From positions 1 through 63,433 of the forward strand of contig CAMBVS010000017.1 of NCBI GenBank assembly GCA_945871425.1: 63,433 nt of DNA, read 5' to 3'. Below the pieces are notes generated by a model that saw nothing but the letters and a program-made list of their open reading frames with translations, was not told the origin of the DNA and did not search any database. Origin of the DNA: Rhizobium sp. Q54. GTDB lineage: Bacteria > Pseudomonadota > Alphaproteobacteria > SHVZ01. How positions within the stretch are numbered: the first letter of the stretch is position 1; each line of letters opens with the position of its first letter. Below, piece by piece: positions 31,396 through 41,730 of this stretch. The position numbers were made by a program, and so were the translations under genes.

Positions 31396-32441
31396 GCGAC
31401 GGTCTTCCGCGGGTCGAAGGCGTCGCGGACGGCTTCGCCGACGAAGACAAGCAGGCTCAGCATGAGGGCCAGCACCATGAACCCGGTGATGCCGAGCCAG
31501 GGGGCGTGCAGATTGTTCTTTCCCTGGGCCAGGAGCTCGCCGAGCGACGGTGAGCCCGGCGGAAGGCCGAACCCCAGGAAGTCGAGCGAGGTCAGCGTGG
31601 TGATCGAGCTGTTGAGCACGAACGGCATGAACGTGAGGGTCGCCACCATGGCGTTCGGAAGCACGTGGCGCCGGATGATGGTGAAGGGGGAGAGGCCGAG
31701 CGCGCGGGCGGCGCGCACATAGTCGAAATTGCGTGCACGCAGGAATTCGGCCCGGACCACGCCGACCAGCGACATCCAGGAAAACAGCAACATGAGTCCG
31801 AGAAGCCACCAGAAGGTCGGTTCGACCACCGAAGCCAGGATGATCAGCAGATAGAGGACCGGAAGCCCCGACCAGATCTCCATGAAGCGTTGGAACAGGA
31901 GATCGACGAGCCCGCCGAAATAGCCCTGCACTGCGCCGGCGGCGACGCCGACGGCGGTCGAGAAGAGCGTCAGCACCAGGCCGAACAGAACCGAGATGCG
32001 GAATCCGTAGAACAGTCGGGCCATGACGTCGCGACCCTGGTCGTCAGTGCCCAGCCAGTTTCGCGTCGATGGCGGCGAAGGCGCCGGCCGCCCCAGATCC
32101 CTGACGATCGTGTCGTAGCTGTAGGGGATCACCGGCCAAAGTATCCAGCCTTTGGCCTCGATCAGGCGCCGCACCTCGGGGTCGTGATAGTCCGCTTCGG
32201 TCGGGAACTCGCCGCCAAAGGTCGTTTCCGGGTAGCTGACAAGGGCGGGGACATAAAGGCCGCCGTCGTAGCTGACGAGTATCGGCCTGTCGCTGGCGAT
32301 GAACTCGGCGAAGAGGGTCACGGCGAAGATCGCGAGAAAGATCCACAGCGACCAGAACCCACGCCGGTTGGCGCGGAAATTGTAGAGCCGTCGCCGGGTC
32401 AGTGGCGTGACCTTCATGCCGAGGATGCGATCGGTCGCCAT
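31392..32441 (-). CDS. yejE: ABC transporter permease YejE
   Basis: A 349-residue permease with the typical long N-terminal region ([24 protein letters not shown]) and a large periplasmic loop that contains [10 protein letters not shown]. The core [22 protein letters not shown] and the EAA loop [11 protein letters not shown] identify the DppC-like half of the Yej importer. It starts 6 bases after the yejB stop. Confidence 0.92.
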   Translation of the reverse strand: MATDRILGMKVTPLTRRRLYNFRANRRGFWSLWIFLAIFAVTLFAEFIASDRPILVSYDGGLYVPALVSYPETTFGGEFPTEADYHDPEVRRLIEAKGWILWPVIPYSYDTIVRDLGRPAPSPPSTRNWLGTDDQGRDVMARLFYGFRISVLFGLVLTLFSTAVGVAAGAVQGYFGGLVDLLFQRFMEIWSGLPVLYLLIILASVVEPTFWWLLGLMLLFSWMSLVGVVRAEFLRARNFDYVRAARALGLSPFTIIRRHVLPNAMVATLTFMPFVLNSSITTLTSLDFLGFGLPPGSPSLGELLAQGKNNLHAPWLGITGFMVLALMLSLLVFVGEAVRDAFDPRKTVA

Positions 32442-32447
32442 CTCGCC

Positions 32448-33560
32448 TTAGCCCTCGCGCTTGGCGAAATCGATACGGGGGTCGATGGCGACGTACATGA
32501 GGTCGCCGATCAGGCCGAGGATCAGGCCGAGAAGCGTGAAGACGTACAGCGTTCCGAACATGATTGGATAGTCGCGGTTGATCGCCGCCTCGAATCCTAG
32601 GAGCCCGAGCCCGTCGAGCGAGAAGATCACCTCGATCAGCACAGAGCCGGTGAAGAGGATGCCGATGAAGGCCGCGGGGAACCCGGCCACGACCAGCAGC
32701 ATGGCGTTGCGGAAGACGTGGCCGTAGAGGACGCGCCGCTCCGAAAGGCCCTTGGCGCGCGCGGTCATCACGTACTGCTTGTTGATCTCCTCGAGGAAGG
32801 TGTTCTTGGTCAGCATGGTCAGGCTTGCGAAGCCGCCGATCACCATCGCCACGACCGGCAGCGCCATATGCCAGGCATAGTCGAGGGCGAGCTGCGGCAA
32901 CGACATCTCGCGCCAGTGATCGGAGACGAGACCGCGCAAGGGGAACAGGCTCCAGAAACTGCCGCCGGCGAACAGGACGACCAGGAGAATGGCAAAGAGA
33001 AATCCGGGAATGGCGTAGCCGACGATGATCGCCGCCGAGCTCCAGACGTCGAAGGCGGTGCCGTCGCGGACCGCCTTGCGGATACCGAGCGGGATCGAGA
33101 TGAGATAGACCAGCAGAGTGGTCCACAGGCCGAGCGAGATCGACACCGGCAACTTCTCGAGCACCAGATCGACGACGCGACGATCGCGGAAGAAGCTGCT
33201 GCCGAAGTCGAAGCGAAGATAGTTCTCGATCATCAGGACGAAGCGCTCATGCGCCGGCCGGTCAAACCCGAACTGGCGCTCGAGCTGCTTGATCAGCTCG
33301 GGGTCTAGGCCGCGGGCGCCACGGTAGGTGCTCTGCTCGCCACCGGCCCTGCCTGTGCTCTGCTGCTGGCCGCCGCCGCCGGCGTCGCCGCCGGGGCCGG
33401 TGATGCGCGCGGTGGCCGAGGTCTCCTTGCCCTTGATCTGGGCAATCACCTGCTCGACCGGCCCGCCAGGAGCCGCCTGCACGACGACAAAGTTGATGAT
33501 CATGATCCCGAACAGGGTCGGGATCATCAGCAGCAGACGACGAAGGATATAAGCGAGCAC
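32448..33560 (-). CDS. yejB: ABC transporter permease YejB
   Basis: A 370-residue permease. The GTG start at 33560 gives [20 protein letters not shown], the usual YejB beginning; the longer open frame runs into yejA. A hydrophilic, glycine and glutamine-rich insert ([15 protein letters not shown]) separates helix 1 from the rest, as in other alphaproteobacterial YejB proteins. The EAA loop is [15 protein letters not shown]. It begins 11 bases after the yejA stop. Confidence 0.92.
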   Translation of the reverse strand: MLAYILRRLLLMIPTLFGIMIINFVVVQAAPGGPVEQVIAQIKGKETSATARITGPGGDAGGGGQQQSTGRAGGEQSTYRGARGLDPELIKQLERQFGFDRPAHERFVLMIENYLRFDFGSSFFRDRRVVDLVLEKLPVSISLGLWTTLLVYLISIPLGIRKAVRDGTAFDVWSSAAIIVGYAIPGFLFAILLVVLFAGGSFWSLFPLRGLVSDHWREMSLPQLALDYAWHMALPVVAMVIGGFASLTMLTKNTFLEEINKQYVMTARAKGLSERRVLYGHVFRNAMLLVVAGFPAAFIGILFTGSVLIEVIFSLDGLGLLGFEAAINRDYPIMFGTLYVFTLLGLILGLIGDLMYVAIDPRIDFAKREG

Positions 33561-33571
33561 GGCTTGAAGGC

Positions 33572-35407
33572 TCAGTTCCTGGCCTGTCCTCGTTTGGTCG
33601 CAAGCGCCGAGGCGCGCGCGCCGTCGACCCACCAGATGTCAGGGAAGCCGGGGCTAAATCTCGGCAGGGTTTGCGGCCGGTCGAACTTGTCCCAGTAGGC
33701 GAGCCACCACTTGCCGAGGTGCCAGTGCGGAACGACGTAGTGTCCCCACAGCAGCACGCGATCGAGGGCGCGGGTGCGGTTGATCAGGGACTCGCGGTCC
33801 GGGGCCTCGATCACGAGCTCGATCAACTCGTCGATCACCGGGTCCTTGATGCCCATCAGATTGCGGCTGCCGTGCGTGTCGGCGGTGCTCGAATGCCAGA
33901 AGTCACGTTGCTCGTTGCCGGGCGACTGCGACTGGCCGAAGACCGCGACGGTCATGTCGAAGTCGAACTCGTCCTCGCGCTTCTGGTTCTGCGAGGCGTC
34001 GACGGCGCGGACCCTGGCGTTGATGCCGAGCCGCTCCAGATTCTTGACGAAAGGCAGAGTGATCCGCTCCCAGTTGGGATCGGCCTGCAGCAGGATCTCG
34101 AATTCGAAGGCCTGCCCCTGGGCGTTGGTCAGGGCCCTGCCCTTGATCTCCCAGCCGGCCTCCTTCAGCAGCCGGAAGGCCTCGCGGAGCTGCTCGCGCG
34201 AGAGGTTGCCGGAGCCGTCGGTGGCCGGCAGCCTGTACTCCTTGCCGAAGACCTCTTCAGGCACCTTGCCGCGGTAGCGCTCGAGGATCTTCAGCTCCTC
34301 GCCCTGGGGAAGGCCACGCGAGCCCAGGTCTGAGTTCGAGAAGTAGCTGAGCGACCGCTTGTAGAATCCGTAGAAAAGCGTCTTGTTGCTCCACTCGAAA
34401 TCGAATGCGAGTGCGATCGCCTGGCGCACGCGCGGGTCCTTGAACTGCGGACGTCGAGTGTTGAAGGCGAACCCCTGCATGCCCGCGGGAAGCTCGTGAG
34501 AGATCTCCTGGCGCTTGAGAAGGCCGTCCTTGACCGCGGGTATGTCGTAGGAGGTGGCCCATTGCCGCGAGGAGTTCTCTAGGCGGAAATCGGTCTGCCC
34601 GGCCTTGAACGCCTCGAAGGCGACGGTGGGATCCCGGAAATACTCGTACTTGATGATCTCGACGTTCTCGCGGCCACGATTGATCGGCAGGTCCTTGCCC
34701 CAGTAGTCGGCAACCCGCTGATAGGTGATCGACTTGCCGGCATCCACGCTGGCGATCTTGTAGGCGCCGCTGCCGGGGGGCGGCTCCAACGTCGTCCGCT
34801 CGAAGTCGCGCCCCTCCCAATAGTGGCGAGGGAGGATGACGGCCTGGCCGACGATCAGCGGCAGCTCGCGATTGGTCTTGCTGGAAAAGCTCAGCTTCAC
34901 TTTGCGGTCGCCGAGCTTCTCGACCTTGGCGACGTCTGCGTAGTAGCTGCGATAGAGCGGATGACCTTTCGTCTTCAGTGTCTCGAAGGTGAAGATCACG
35001 TCCTCTGGCGTGATCGCCTTGCCGTCGTGGAAGCGCGCTTCGGGACGAAGGTTGAAGATCACCCAGGTGCGGTCGTCGGGCACTTCCATCGACTCGGCGA
35101 TCAATCCGTACGAGGTGAAGGCTTCGTCCGAGGTGCCTGTGGCAAGCGTGTCGTAGATGAGACCGAGGCCGGCGGCGGCGATCCCTTTCAATACGAAGGA
35201 GTTGAGATTGTCGAAGGTGCCAATCGCGGAAAGCGTGATCTGGCCGCCCTTGGGAGCCTTCGGATCGACATAATCGAGATGAGGGAAGCCGGCCTGGTAT
35301 TTGGGCTCGCCATGCATGGCGATGCCGTGGACCGGCTTGGGATCGTCGGCAAAGGCCGGTATCGCCGCCAGCCCCAGAGCCCCCGCCAATACTGCGATCT
35401 TCCGCAT
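33572..35407 (-). CDS. yejA: Extracellular solute-binding protein YejA
   Basis: The periplasmic family 5 binding protein of the Yej importer, about 611 residues. The signal peptide is [20 protein letters not shown]. The motif [11 protein letters not shown] and [18 protein letters not shown] are typical of YejA. ATG at 35407 is chosen because GAGGAGG lies just before it; an upstream in-frame ATG would add seven residues without a better signal. The system takes up short peptides, including microcin C-like compounds in enterobacteria. Confidence 0.92.
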   Translation of the reverse strand: MRKIAVLAGALGLAAIPAFADDPKPVHGIAMHGEPKYQAGFPHLDYVDPKAPKGGQITLSAIGTFDNLNSFVLKGIAAAGLGLIYDTLATGTSDEAFTSYGLIAESMEVPDDRTWVIFNLRPEARFHDGKAITPEDVIFTFETLKTKGHPLYRSYYADVAKVEKLGDRKVKLSFSSKTNRELPLIVGQAVILPRHYWEGRDFERTTLEPPPGSGAYKIASVDAGKSITYQRVADYWGKDLPINRGRENVEIIKYEYFRDPTVAFEAFKAGQTDFRLENSSRQWATSYDIPAVKDGLLKRQEISHELPAGMQGFAFNTRRPQFKDPRVRQAIALAFDFEWSNKTLFYGFYKRSLSYFSNSDLGSRGLPQGEELKILERYRGKVPEEVFGKEYRLPATDGSGNLSREQLREAFRLLKEAGWEIKGRALTNAQGQAFEFEILLQADPNWERITLPFVKNLERLGINARVRAVDASQNQKREDEFDFDMTVAVFGQSQSPGNEQRDFWHSSTADTHGSRNLMGIKDPVIDELIELVIEAPDRESLINRTRALDRVLLWGHYVVPHWHLGKWWLAYWDKFDRPQTLPRFSPGFPDIWWVDGARASALATKRGQARN

Positions 35408-35459
35408 TCCGACCTCCTCAAGCCCCAACTCCGAGCGGCGGAGTTTAGGGCAAGGTTCC

Positions 35460-36233
35460 TCAGGCGGCGAGGCGGTCGAGGGCCTGACGGTGGGTGCGTT
35501 CGTCCCCGGCGGCGATCACGTCTCCTTGAGACGAGCCGGTCAGCGGCCGTCCCTGCCAGTCGCTCATGACGCCGCCGGCGCCCTGGACCACCGGCACCAG
35601 CGCGGCAAAGTCATAGAGCTTGAGGCCGTATTCGATCACCAGGTCGATATGGCCGATGGCCAGGAGGCCGTAGGCATAGCAGTCGCCGCCCCAGAGCATG
35701 AGCTTGGATGTGGAGGCGACCCGCCAGAAGCGCTCGGCCGGCGGCTTCCGGAACTGGTCCGGATGGGTCGCATTCACCACCGCCTTGGCCAGGTCCGGGC
35801 AGGCGCGGACCCGTGCCGGGCTGCCGTTGAAGGTGCTGGCATGACCGGTCGCTCCCAGCCAGCGTTCGCGCGTCACCGGCTGGTCGATCATACCGAGGAT
35901 CGGGATGCCGTCGCGGAGCAGCGCCACCAGCGTGCCGAACATCGGCTTGCCGGTGATGAAGGCCTTGGTGCCGTCGATCGGGTCGATGACCCATTGGTGC
36001 GAGGCGCCCGGCCTGGTTGCGCCGTGCTCCTCGCCGATGATGCCGTGGTCGGGGTATTCGCGCTCGATCAGGGCGCGGACGGCGAGCTCGGTTTCGCGGT
36101 CGGCGATGGTGACGGGGCTCGAATCGGCCTTGTCCTCGACGCCGATGGGAGTGCGAAAGTACTTGCTGATGACCGGCCCGCTCGCCTCCGCCAGGCGACC
36201 GGCGAAGGCGACGAGCTCGTCAGGGCAGCGCAT
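35460..36233 (-). CDS. hisN: Inositol monophosphatase family histidinol-phosphatase
   Basis: A 257-residue metal-dependent phosphatase. Motif A is GIIGEEHG and WVIDPIDGTKAFITG, and motif B is the LYDFAALVPVVQGAGGVMSDW segment. The sequence is closer to HisN (histidinol phosphate to histidinol) than to SuhB. It is 10 bases downstream of the cytochrome gene and 52 bases upstream of yejA. No other his genes are near. The alternative is an inositol or nucleotide phosphatase. Confidence 0.85.
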   Translation of the reverse strand: MRCPDELVAFAGRLAEASGPVISKYFRTPIGVEDKADSSPVTIADRETELAVRALIEREYPDHGIIGEEHGATRPGASHQWVIDPIDGTKAFITGKPMFGTLVALLRDGIPILGMIDQPVTRERWLGATGHASTFNGSPARVRACPDLAKAVVNATHPDQFRKPPAERFWRVASTSKLMLWGGDCYAYGLLAIGHIDLVIEYGLKLYDFAALVPVVQGAGGVMSDWQGRPLTGSSQGDVIAAGDERTHRQALDRLAA

Positions 36234-36243
36234 GGCTGCCGCT

Positions 36244-36780
36244 TTAAGGCAGCGGCTTCGGCGAATCCGACTTCGAGCGGAGCCAGGCGATGAGCGCGGC
36301 GCGCTCGTCCGGCTTCGGAATGCCGGCGAAGGCCATCTTGTTGCCGGGGATCGTCGCTTTCGGATTGTTGAGATACTTGTTCAGATGCTCGTAGTTCCAT
36401 TCCTCGGCGACGGCCATCAACGGCTTGGAATAGGCGAAGCCGGCGACCTGGCCGGGCTTGCGGCCGACCACGTCGTAGAGGTTCGGGCCGACCCGGTTGG
36501 GGCCGCCCTTGTCGAAGGTGTGGCAGGCGGCGCATTTCTTGGCCGAGGCCTCGCCGACGGCGAGATCGGCCTTGGCCAGCAGCGGCGAGATCGGCGGCAC
36601 TGCCACCGGTGCGGCGGCGACCTGCCCGGCTGCGGGCGCGTCCGGCTTCTCGACGGCGTAGGCCAGCTGCTTGAGCTCGACCGGAACGACCAGGGAGCGG
36701 GCGATGAAGCCGCTCGCCATGGCAATCAGGCCGGACATCAGAATGGCCCCGGCAATCTTGTTCGCTTCCTGGCTCGCCAT
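36244..36780 (-). CDS. Membrane-anchored cytochrome c (CycM-like)
   Basis: A 178-residue monohaem cytochrome. An uncleaved N-terminal helix (IAGAILMSGLIAMASGFIA) anchors it in the inner membrane, followed by an alanine and proline-rich linker and a class I cytochrome c domain with CAACH at residues 83-87 and a likely axial methionine in PGNKMAFAGI. This layout matches alphaproteobacterial CycM / cytochrome c552, which carries electrons from the bc1 complex to aa3 oxidase. AGGA is placed before the ATG. It probably leads the transcript that includes hisN. Confidence 0.9.
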   Translation of the reverse strand: MASQEANKIAGAILMSGLIAMASGFIARSLVVPVELKQLAYAVEKPDAPAAGQVAAAPVAVPPISPLLAKADLAVGEASAKKCAACHTFDKGGPNRVGPNLYDVVGRKPGQVAGFAYSKPLMAVAEEWNYEHLNKYLNNPKATIPGNKMAFAGIPKPDERAALIAWLRSKSDSPKPLP

Positions 36781-36949
36781 CTCGAATCCTCGTGCTTGGG
36801 CGCGCTGTCGTAAGGGAAAATGCCCCTTCGCGGCCGGAAGCGCCATCGCTATAACGCCCCTGGCCGGGCGCCCCGAACAATGCCGGGCCGAGGTCTGGCC
36901 CGCCAGCGGCATATTGCCGCATTTGGCGGAAAACAAAGAGGGATTTGGC

Positions 36950-37699
36950 ATGAGCCTGCCCCAGATGCCGATCGTCCTGATCCCGGCACGGATGGCCTCC
37001 ACGCGGCTTCCGAACAAGCCGCTGGCCGACATCCACGGCGAGCCGATGATCGTCCATGTCTGGCGCCGTGCCGTCGAGGCAGAGATCGGGCCGGTCCACG
37101 TCGCCTGCGGCGAGCCCGAAATCGTGCGCGCCATCGAGCGGGTCGGCGGCAACGCCATCCTGACCCGGCCGGACCATCCGACCGGCTCCGACCGCATCTT
37201 CGAGGCGCTCGAGCGTCTCGACCCCGACGGCCGCCACGACGCGGTCGTCAACGTCCAGGGCGACCTGCCGACGGTCGACCCGCGGACGGTGCGCGCCGCT
37301 TTCGAGGCGCTGGCCGACCCCGCCGTCGACATCGGCACGGTCTGCGCCAGGGTCGGCTCCGACCACGAACGGACCGACCCGGCCGTGGTCAAGCCGGTGG
37401 TCGCCTTCGCGCCCGGCCAGACCGTCGCCCGCGCCTACTACTTCAGCCGCTCGACCGTCCCTTCGGGCGAGGGGCCGATCTACCATCACATCGGCCTCTA
37501 TGCGTACCGGCGCGACGCGCTGAGGCGGTTCATCTCGCTGCCCCAGGGGCTGCTGGAGAAACGCGAGCGCCTGGAGCAGCTGCGCGCGCTCGAAAACGGC
37601 ATGCGCATCGACGTGGCGCTCGTTGACACCGTTCCACTCGGTGTCGATACTCCCGGCGATCTTGAGCGCGCGCGGCTTCTCCTGATGCCGCGGCGGTAA
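36950..37699 (+). CDS. kdsB: 3-deoxy-manno-octulosonate cytidylyltransferase
   Basis: Activates Kdo with CTP to give CMP-Kdo for lipopolysaccharide. The protein has 249 residues. Motifs are the N-terminal IPARMASTRLPNKPLADI, TGSDRIFEAL, VNVQGDLP and the YHHIGLYAYRRDAL segment. ATG at 36950 is the family start; the longer frame upstream is a shadow of the divergent cytochrome region. It shows that the organism makes Kdo-containing LPS. pheA begins 18 bases later. Confidence 0.95.
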   Translation: MSLPQMPIVLIPARMASTRLPNKPLADIHGEPMIVHVWRRAVEAEIGPVHVACGEPEIVRAIERVGGNAILTRPDHPTGSDRIFEALERLDPDGRHDAVVNVQGDLPTVDPRTVRAAFEALADPAVDIGTVCARVGSDHERTDPAVVKPVVAFAPGQTVARAYYFSRSTVPSGEGPIYHHIGLYAYRRDALRRFISLPQGLLEKRERLEQLRALENGMRIDVALVDTVPLGVDTPGDLERARLLLMPRR

Positions 37700-37717
37700 C
37701 CTCCCAAAAACTCGGCC

Positions 37718-38578
37718 ATGACCCGCATCGCCTATCTGGGCCAGCCCGGCTCGTATTCCGACCTCGCCTGCCGCACCGCCTTTCCGGGCGAGGAGACCCT
37801 CGGCTGCGTCAGCTTTCCCGAGGTCTTCGCTGCGGCCTCTGACGGCCGAGCCGGCCTGGCGATGATCCCCGTCGACAACTCGCTCGCCGGCCGCATCGCC
37901 GACGTCCATCACTTGCTGCCCGAGTCCGACCTGCATATCGTCGGCGAGCATTTCCAGCGGATCGAGCATCACCTGCTGGCGCCGAAGGGGGCGACGCTCC
38001 AGACCATCAAGACGGTCAAGAGCCACGTCCAGCCGATCGGCCAGTGCCGGCGCTATCTGCAGAAGATGGGCTACACACCGATCGTCAGCGGCGATTCCGC
38101 CACCGCCGCCAAGGAAGTGGCGGAGGCGGGCGACCCCACCCTTGCCGCCATCTCGTCGTCGCTCTCGGGCGAGATCTACGGTCTCGTCTCGCTCGCCCGG
38201 AACATCGAGGACGAGGAGCACAACACCACCCGCTTCCTGATGATGGCGCGAGAGGCCGCGTGGCCCAAGGACGACGGCCGGAAGTTCATCACCTCGTTCC
38301 TCTACCGGGTCCGCAGCGTGCCGGCCTCGCTCTACAAGTCGCTCGGCGGCTTCGCCACCAACGGCATCAACCTGACCAAGCTCGAGAGCTACATGGTCGG
38401 GGGCTTCTTCGAGGCGGCGCAGTTCTATGTCGAGGCCGAGGGCCATCCCGACCAGCGGCCGATGAAGCTGGCGCTGGAGGAGCTGGCCTTCTTCAGCCGC
38501 AAGGGCACCTTCAAGATCCTCGGCGTCTACCCGGCGCATCGCTTCCGCCTGGTGACGGCGGAGCCGGCCGACGACTGA
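37718..38578 (+). CDS. pheA: Prephenate dehydratase
   Basis: A monofunctional enzyme of 286 residues that makes phenylpyruvate. The catalytic domain has YLGQPGSYSD, PVDNSLAGRI and the active-site motif NTTRFLMM; an ACT domain follows (SVPASLYKSLGGFATNGINL, ESYMVGG), so phenylalanine feedback is expected. There is no chorismate mutase domain. It is in tandem with kdsB. A small GCGGC/GCCGC stem overlaps the end of the gene region (38579-38592) but has no good T-run, so I do not call it a terminator. Confidence 0.95.
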   Translation: MTRIAYLGQPGSYSDLACRTAFPGEETLGCVSFPEVFAAASDGRAGLAMIPVDNSLAGRIADVHHLLPESDLHIVGEHFQRIEHHLLAPKGATLQTIKTVKSHVQPIGQCRRYLQKMGYTPIVSGDSATAAKEVAEAGDPTLAAISSSLSGEIYGLVSLARNIEDEEHNTTRFLMMAREAAWPKDDGRKFITSFLYRVRSVPASLYKSLGGFATNGINLTKLESYMVGGFFEAAQFYVEAEGHPDQRPMKLALEELAFFSRKGTFKILGVYPAHRFRLVTAEPADD

Positions 38579-38760
38579 GCGGCTCCGGCCGCCGTCGTTT
38601 CAGCCTCCTGGCCGTTGGCTTGACTTGGCCAATGGCGGGTGTTCTGCTTTTTTCAACGTAAAATCCATCGCAACGGACGCCGGCAGCAATGCGACGAGCG
38701 TGCGAGCGACGACAGGTTGTGCGCGATCGTCCTTTCGAGGGAACCATTGGGAGACGGAAC

Positions 38761-39585
38761 ATGAAAGTCATGCGCAGAAGCGTGCTTGCTACCGTTGCTA
38801 CCGGCCTGTTTGTCGGCCTGGTCGCCCTGTCGTCGGCGGCCGAAGCCCAGCAGCCGCAGGGCGGCGTCCTCTCCGACGTGCTGAAGCGCGGCACGATCCG
38901 GATCGCCACCATCGGCGGCAACCCGCCCTACTCGAGCCTCGGCACCGACGGCAAGCCGGTCGGCTACGACATCGACGTCGCCAACATGCTGGCCGAGCAA
39001 CTGAAGGTGAAGGCCGAGTTCATCGTCGTCGACGTCCCCGGCCGCATCACCGCGCTGCAGACCAAGCGCGCCGACGTGACCTTCGCCAACTTCACCGCGA
39101 ACGTCGAGCGCTCCAAGGTCATCGCCTTCACCGATCCCTATGTCGTGGTCGGCAGCATCTACATGGTCAAAAAGGACTCGCCGCTGCAGAGCGTCGAGCA
39201 GCTGAACGACCCGAAGTACAAGATCGGCTTCGCCCGCGGCGGCACCGCCGAAGGCATCAGCGCGACCACGGCACCGAGGGCTCAGAAGGTCCGCTTCGAC
39301 ACCGTCGGCGACGCCTATCTGGCGATGCAGTCGGGCCAGGTCGACTCCCACCTTCAGGACAGCCTGCAGAACGCCTCCTACATGGCGAAGGACGGCGACA
39401 AGTACCGCAACCTTCCGGGCAACTGGAGCTACGAGGAGATCTCGATCGGCCTTCCCGCCGGCGATTTCGACTGGTGGCGGGTGCTCAACATCTTCGTGAA
39501 GAACTTCAATGCGTCGGGCGACAACGCGCGCCTGTTCAAGAAGCATTTCGGCTACGAACTGCCGCCGATCCAGCAGAAATACTGA
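38761..39585 (+). CDS. Polar amino acid ABC transporter binding protein
   Basis: A periplasmic family 3 solute-binding protein, 274 residues. The signal peptide is RSVLATVATGLFVGLVALSSAAEA. The ligand fold starts with LKRGTIRIATIGGNPPYSSL and GYDIDVANMLAEQL. ATG at 38761 has GGGAGACGGA before it. It is followed by two permeases and an ATPase. The ligand is an amino acid-like compound that cannot be defined; the downstream decarboxylase raises the possibility of a phosphonate or sulfonate amino acid. Confidence 0.9.
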   Translation: MKVMRRSVLATVATGLFVGLVALSSAAEAQQPQGGVLSDVLKRGTIRIATIGGNPPYSSLGTDGKPVGYDIDVANMLAEQLKVKAEFIVVDVPGRITALQTKRADVTFANFTANVERSKVIAFTDPYVVVGSIYMVKKDSPLQSVEQLNDPKYKIGFARGGTAEGISATTAPRAQKVRFDTVGDAYLAMQSGQVDSHLQDSLQNASYMAKDGDKYRNLPGNWSYEEISIGLPAGDFDWWRVLNIFVKNFNASGDNARLFKKHFGYELPPIQQKY

Positions 39586-39657
39586 TCGGTCGGGCGCCGC
39601 CAAGGGCATCGAGGCCCGAGGCGGCGCCCCCAATCGTCTTCCCGCCCTCACCGGACG

Positions 39658-40335
39658 ATGTACGAATTCAACCTCGCCGGCCTGTTGCCGTATACCGGCC
39701 CGCTGCCCGGAGCCGTTCTCTCGACGCTCTGGCTCAGCGCGCTCGCCATCCTCCTCTCGATCCTGGTCGGCATGCTGGGCGCGCTCTGCCGCGTCAGCGC
39801 CAGCCTCATCCTCCGCTTCGCCGGCGCTGCCTATGTCGAGGTGCTGCGCAACATTCCGCTGCTGGTCGTCATCTACCTGATCTTCTTCGGCCTGGCGCAG
39901 GTGGGCTTGCGGGTCGACGGCTTCAACTCGGCCCTGATCGCGCTCACGCTCAACGCCGGCGCCTACATGACGGAGATCTTCCGCGGCGGGCTGCTGGCCA
40001 TTCCTCGCGGCCAGTACGAGGCGGCGCGCTCGCAAGGCATGACCGGGCTCCAGCTCTACCGCTACGTCGTCTTCCCGCAGGTCTTCCGCATCATCTATGC
40101 GCCGCTCGGCAACCTGATCATCGGCATCGTCATCAGCTCGTCGCTGGCCTCCGTCATCGGCGTCGAGGAGGTGACCACCTGGATGCGCCGCGCCGGCGAC
40201 GAGACCTTCCGCTACATGGAGGCGTTCTTCGCCGTCGGCGTCATCTACGTGCTGCTGGCCCAGGCCATCAACATCGGCCGCATCGTCACCGGCAACTGGC
40301 TCTTGTCGAAGGCCCCGGTCGGAGCCCGCCGATGA
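39658..40335 (+). CDS. Polar amino acid ABC transporter permease 1
   Basis: A 225-residue HisM/GlnP-type permease. GAVLSTLWLSALAILLSILVG and YVEVLRNIPLLVVIYLIFFG are typical, as is the EAA loop QYEAARSQGM. It lies 72 bases after the binding protein and overlaps the second permease by 4 bases. Confidence 0.92.
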   Translation: MYEFNLAGLLPYTGPLPGAVLSTLWLSALAILLSILVGMLGALCRVSASLILRFAGAAYVEVLRNIPLLVVIYLIFFGLAQVGLRVDGFNSALIALTLNAGAYMTEIFRGGLLAIPRGQYEAARSQGMTGLQLYRYVVFPQVFRIIYAPLGNLIIGIVISSSLASVIGVEEVTTWMRRAGDETFRYMEAFFAVGVIYVLLAQAINIGRIVTGNWLLSKAPVGARR

Positions 40336-40982
40336 GCCCGCAGGTCGCGGCATACTGGTTCGTGTTCCTGAAGGGCGTGGCGATCACGCTCTGGATCAGC
40401 TGGCTGGCGCTGCTGCTCGGCGGCGCCCTCGGCTTCGTCGTCGGCATGATGCGCATCTCGAAGTGGACGGCCCTGCGCTGGCTGGCCGTGGTCTACACCG
40501 AGGTCTTCCGCTCGGTGCCGCCGCTGGTGCTGTTCTTCGGCTGCTTCTACGGCCTCTCCTTCGCGCTCCAGCTCGATCTCTCGCCCTTTGCCGCGGCGAC
40601 GATCGCGCTGACGTTGACCGCGAGCGCCTTGATGAGCGAGGTCGTCCGTGCCGGGATCGAGAGCGTGAGCCACGGGCAGTGGCAGGCGGCCTATTCGTCG
40701 GGCATGCGGTATGACCAGTTGTTCCGCTACGTCGTCTGGCCGCAGGCGATCCGGGTGATGCTGCCGCCGTCGGTCGGCGTCTACATCTCGACCCTGAAAG
40801 ATTCTTCGCTGGCCTCGATCATCGGCTACGTCGAGCTGACCAAGTCCGGGCTCCTGGTCCGCGAGACCACCGGCATCAGCTTCGAGGTGCTGCTGATCAT
40901 CGCGATCCTGTATTTCATCATCAACTACTCGATCTCGCTGGTCGGGACCGCGCTGGAGAGGAGGTTCAGGTATGTCCACTGA
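40332..40982 (+). CDS. Polar amino acid ABC transporter permease 2
   Basis: A 216-residue permease of the same family as the preceding gene. GVAITLWISWLALLLGGALG, YTEVFRSVPPLVLFFGCFYG and the EAA loop QWQAAYSSGM are visible, with the conserved TLKDSSLASIIG near the end. ATG at 40332 overlaps the upstream stop; the far longer open frame is a shadow. It overlaps the ATPase gene by 11 bases. Confidence 0.92.
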   Translation: MSPQVAAYWFVFLKGVAITLWISWLALLLGGALGFVVGMMRISKWTALRWLAVVYTEVFRSVPPLVLFFGCFYGLSFALQLDLSPFAAATIALTLTASALMSEVVRAGIESVSHGQWQAAYSSGMRYDQLFRYVVWPQAIRVMLPPSVGVYISTLKDSSLASIIGYVELTKSGLLVRETTGISFEVLLIIAILYFIINYSISLVGTALERRFRYVH

Positions 40983-41724
40983 TCCCGCACCGCCGGTCCT
41001 CAAGATCGCAGGGCTCGTCAAGCGCTACGGACCGCACATCGTCATCGACGGCGTCGATCTCGACGTCGTCCCTGGCCAGGTCGTGGTCATCGTCGGCCCC
41101 AGCGGCACCGGCAAGTCGACGCTGCTCCGCTGCGTCAACGGTCTCGAGGACATCCAGGGCGGCAGCATCCTGTTCGAGGAGCAGCCGGTCCTCTCGCGCT
41201 CGCGCACCATCCATGCGATCCGCCGGCGCATCGGCATGATCTTCCAGAGCTTCAACCTCTATCCGCATTTGAGCGCGCTCGAAAACGTCATGCTGGCGCC
41301 GGTCAAGGTGCTGGGCGAGCCGGCCAAGGAGGTCGAGGAGCGTGCCCGCGGCCTCTTCCGCAAGGTCAGGCTCGAGCACCGGGCGCATGCCTTTCCGAGC
41401 CAGCTTTCCGGCGGCGAGCAGCAGCGCGTCGCCATCGCCCGCGCGCTCGCCATGAACCCGCATCTCCTGATGTTCGACGAGCCGACCTCGGCCCTCGATC
41501 CGGAGACGGTCGGCGACGTGCTCACGGTCATGGAGGATCTGGCGACCGAAGGACGGACCATGCTGGTCGTCACCCACGAGATCGGCTTCGCCCGCCATGT
41601 CGGCCATCGCATGATCTTCATGGACGGCGGCAAGATCGTGGAGGATCGGCCCCCGGCCGATATGATCACCGATCCGCAGAACGCTCGGACCAAGCAGTTC
41701 CTGGGCTCGATCCTGCAGCACTGA
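40972..41724 (+). CDS. Polar amino acid ABC transporter ATPase
   Basis: A 250-residue GlnQ/HisP-like subunit: Walker A GPSGTGKST, signature [15 protein letters not shown], Walker [13 protein letters not shown] and switch histidine VVTHEIGF. It completes a four-gene importer. The FAD oxidoreductase remnant begins 6 bases downstream, which shows that this transporter was once followed directly by an oxidoreductase gene. Confidence 0.93.
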   Translation: MSTDPAPPVLKIAGLVKRYGPHIVIDGVDLDVVPGQVVVIVGPSGTGKSTLLRCVNGLEDIQGGSILFEEQPVLSRSRTIHAIRRRIGMIFQSFNLYPHLSALENVMLAPVKVLGEPAKEVEERARGLFRKVRLEHRAHAFPSQLSGGEQQRVAIARALAMNPHLLMFDEPTSALDPETVGDVLTVMEDLATEGRTMLVVTHEIGFARHVGHRMIFMDGGKIVEDRPPADMITDPQNARTKQFLGSILQH

Positions 41725-41730
41725 GGCGGC

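Noticed and set aside
38579..38592. A GCGGC/GCCGC stem after pheA as a terminator
   Set aside because: The stem has only five pairs and no T-run follows.
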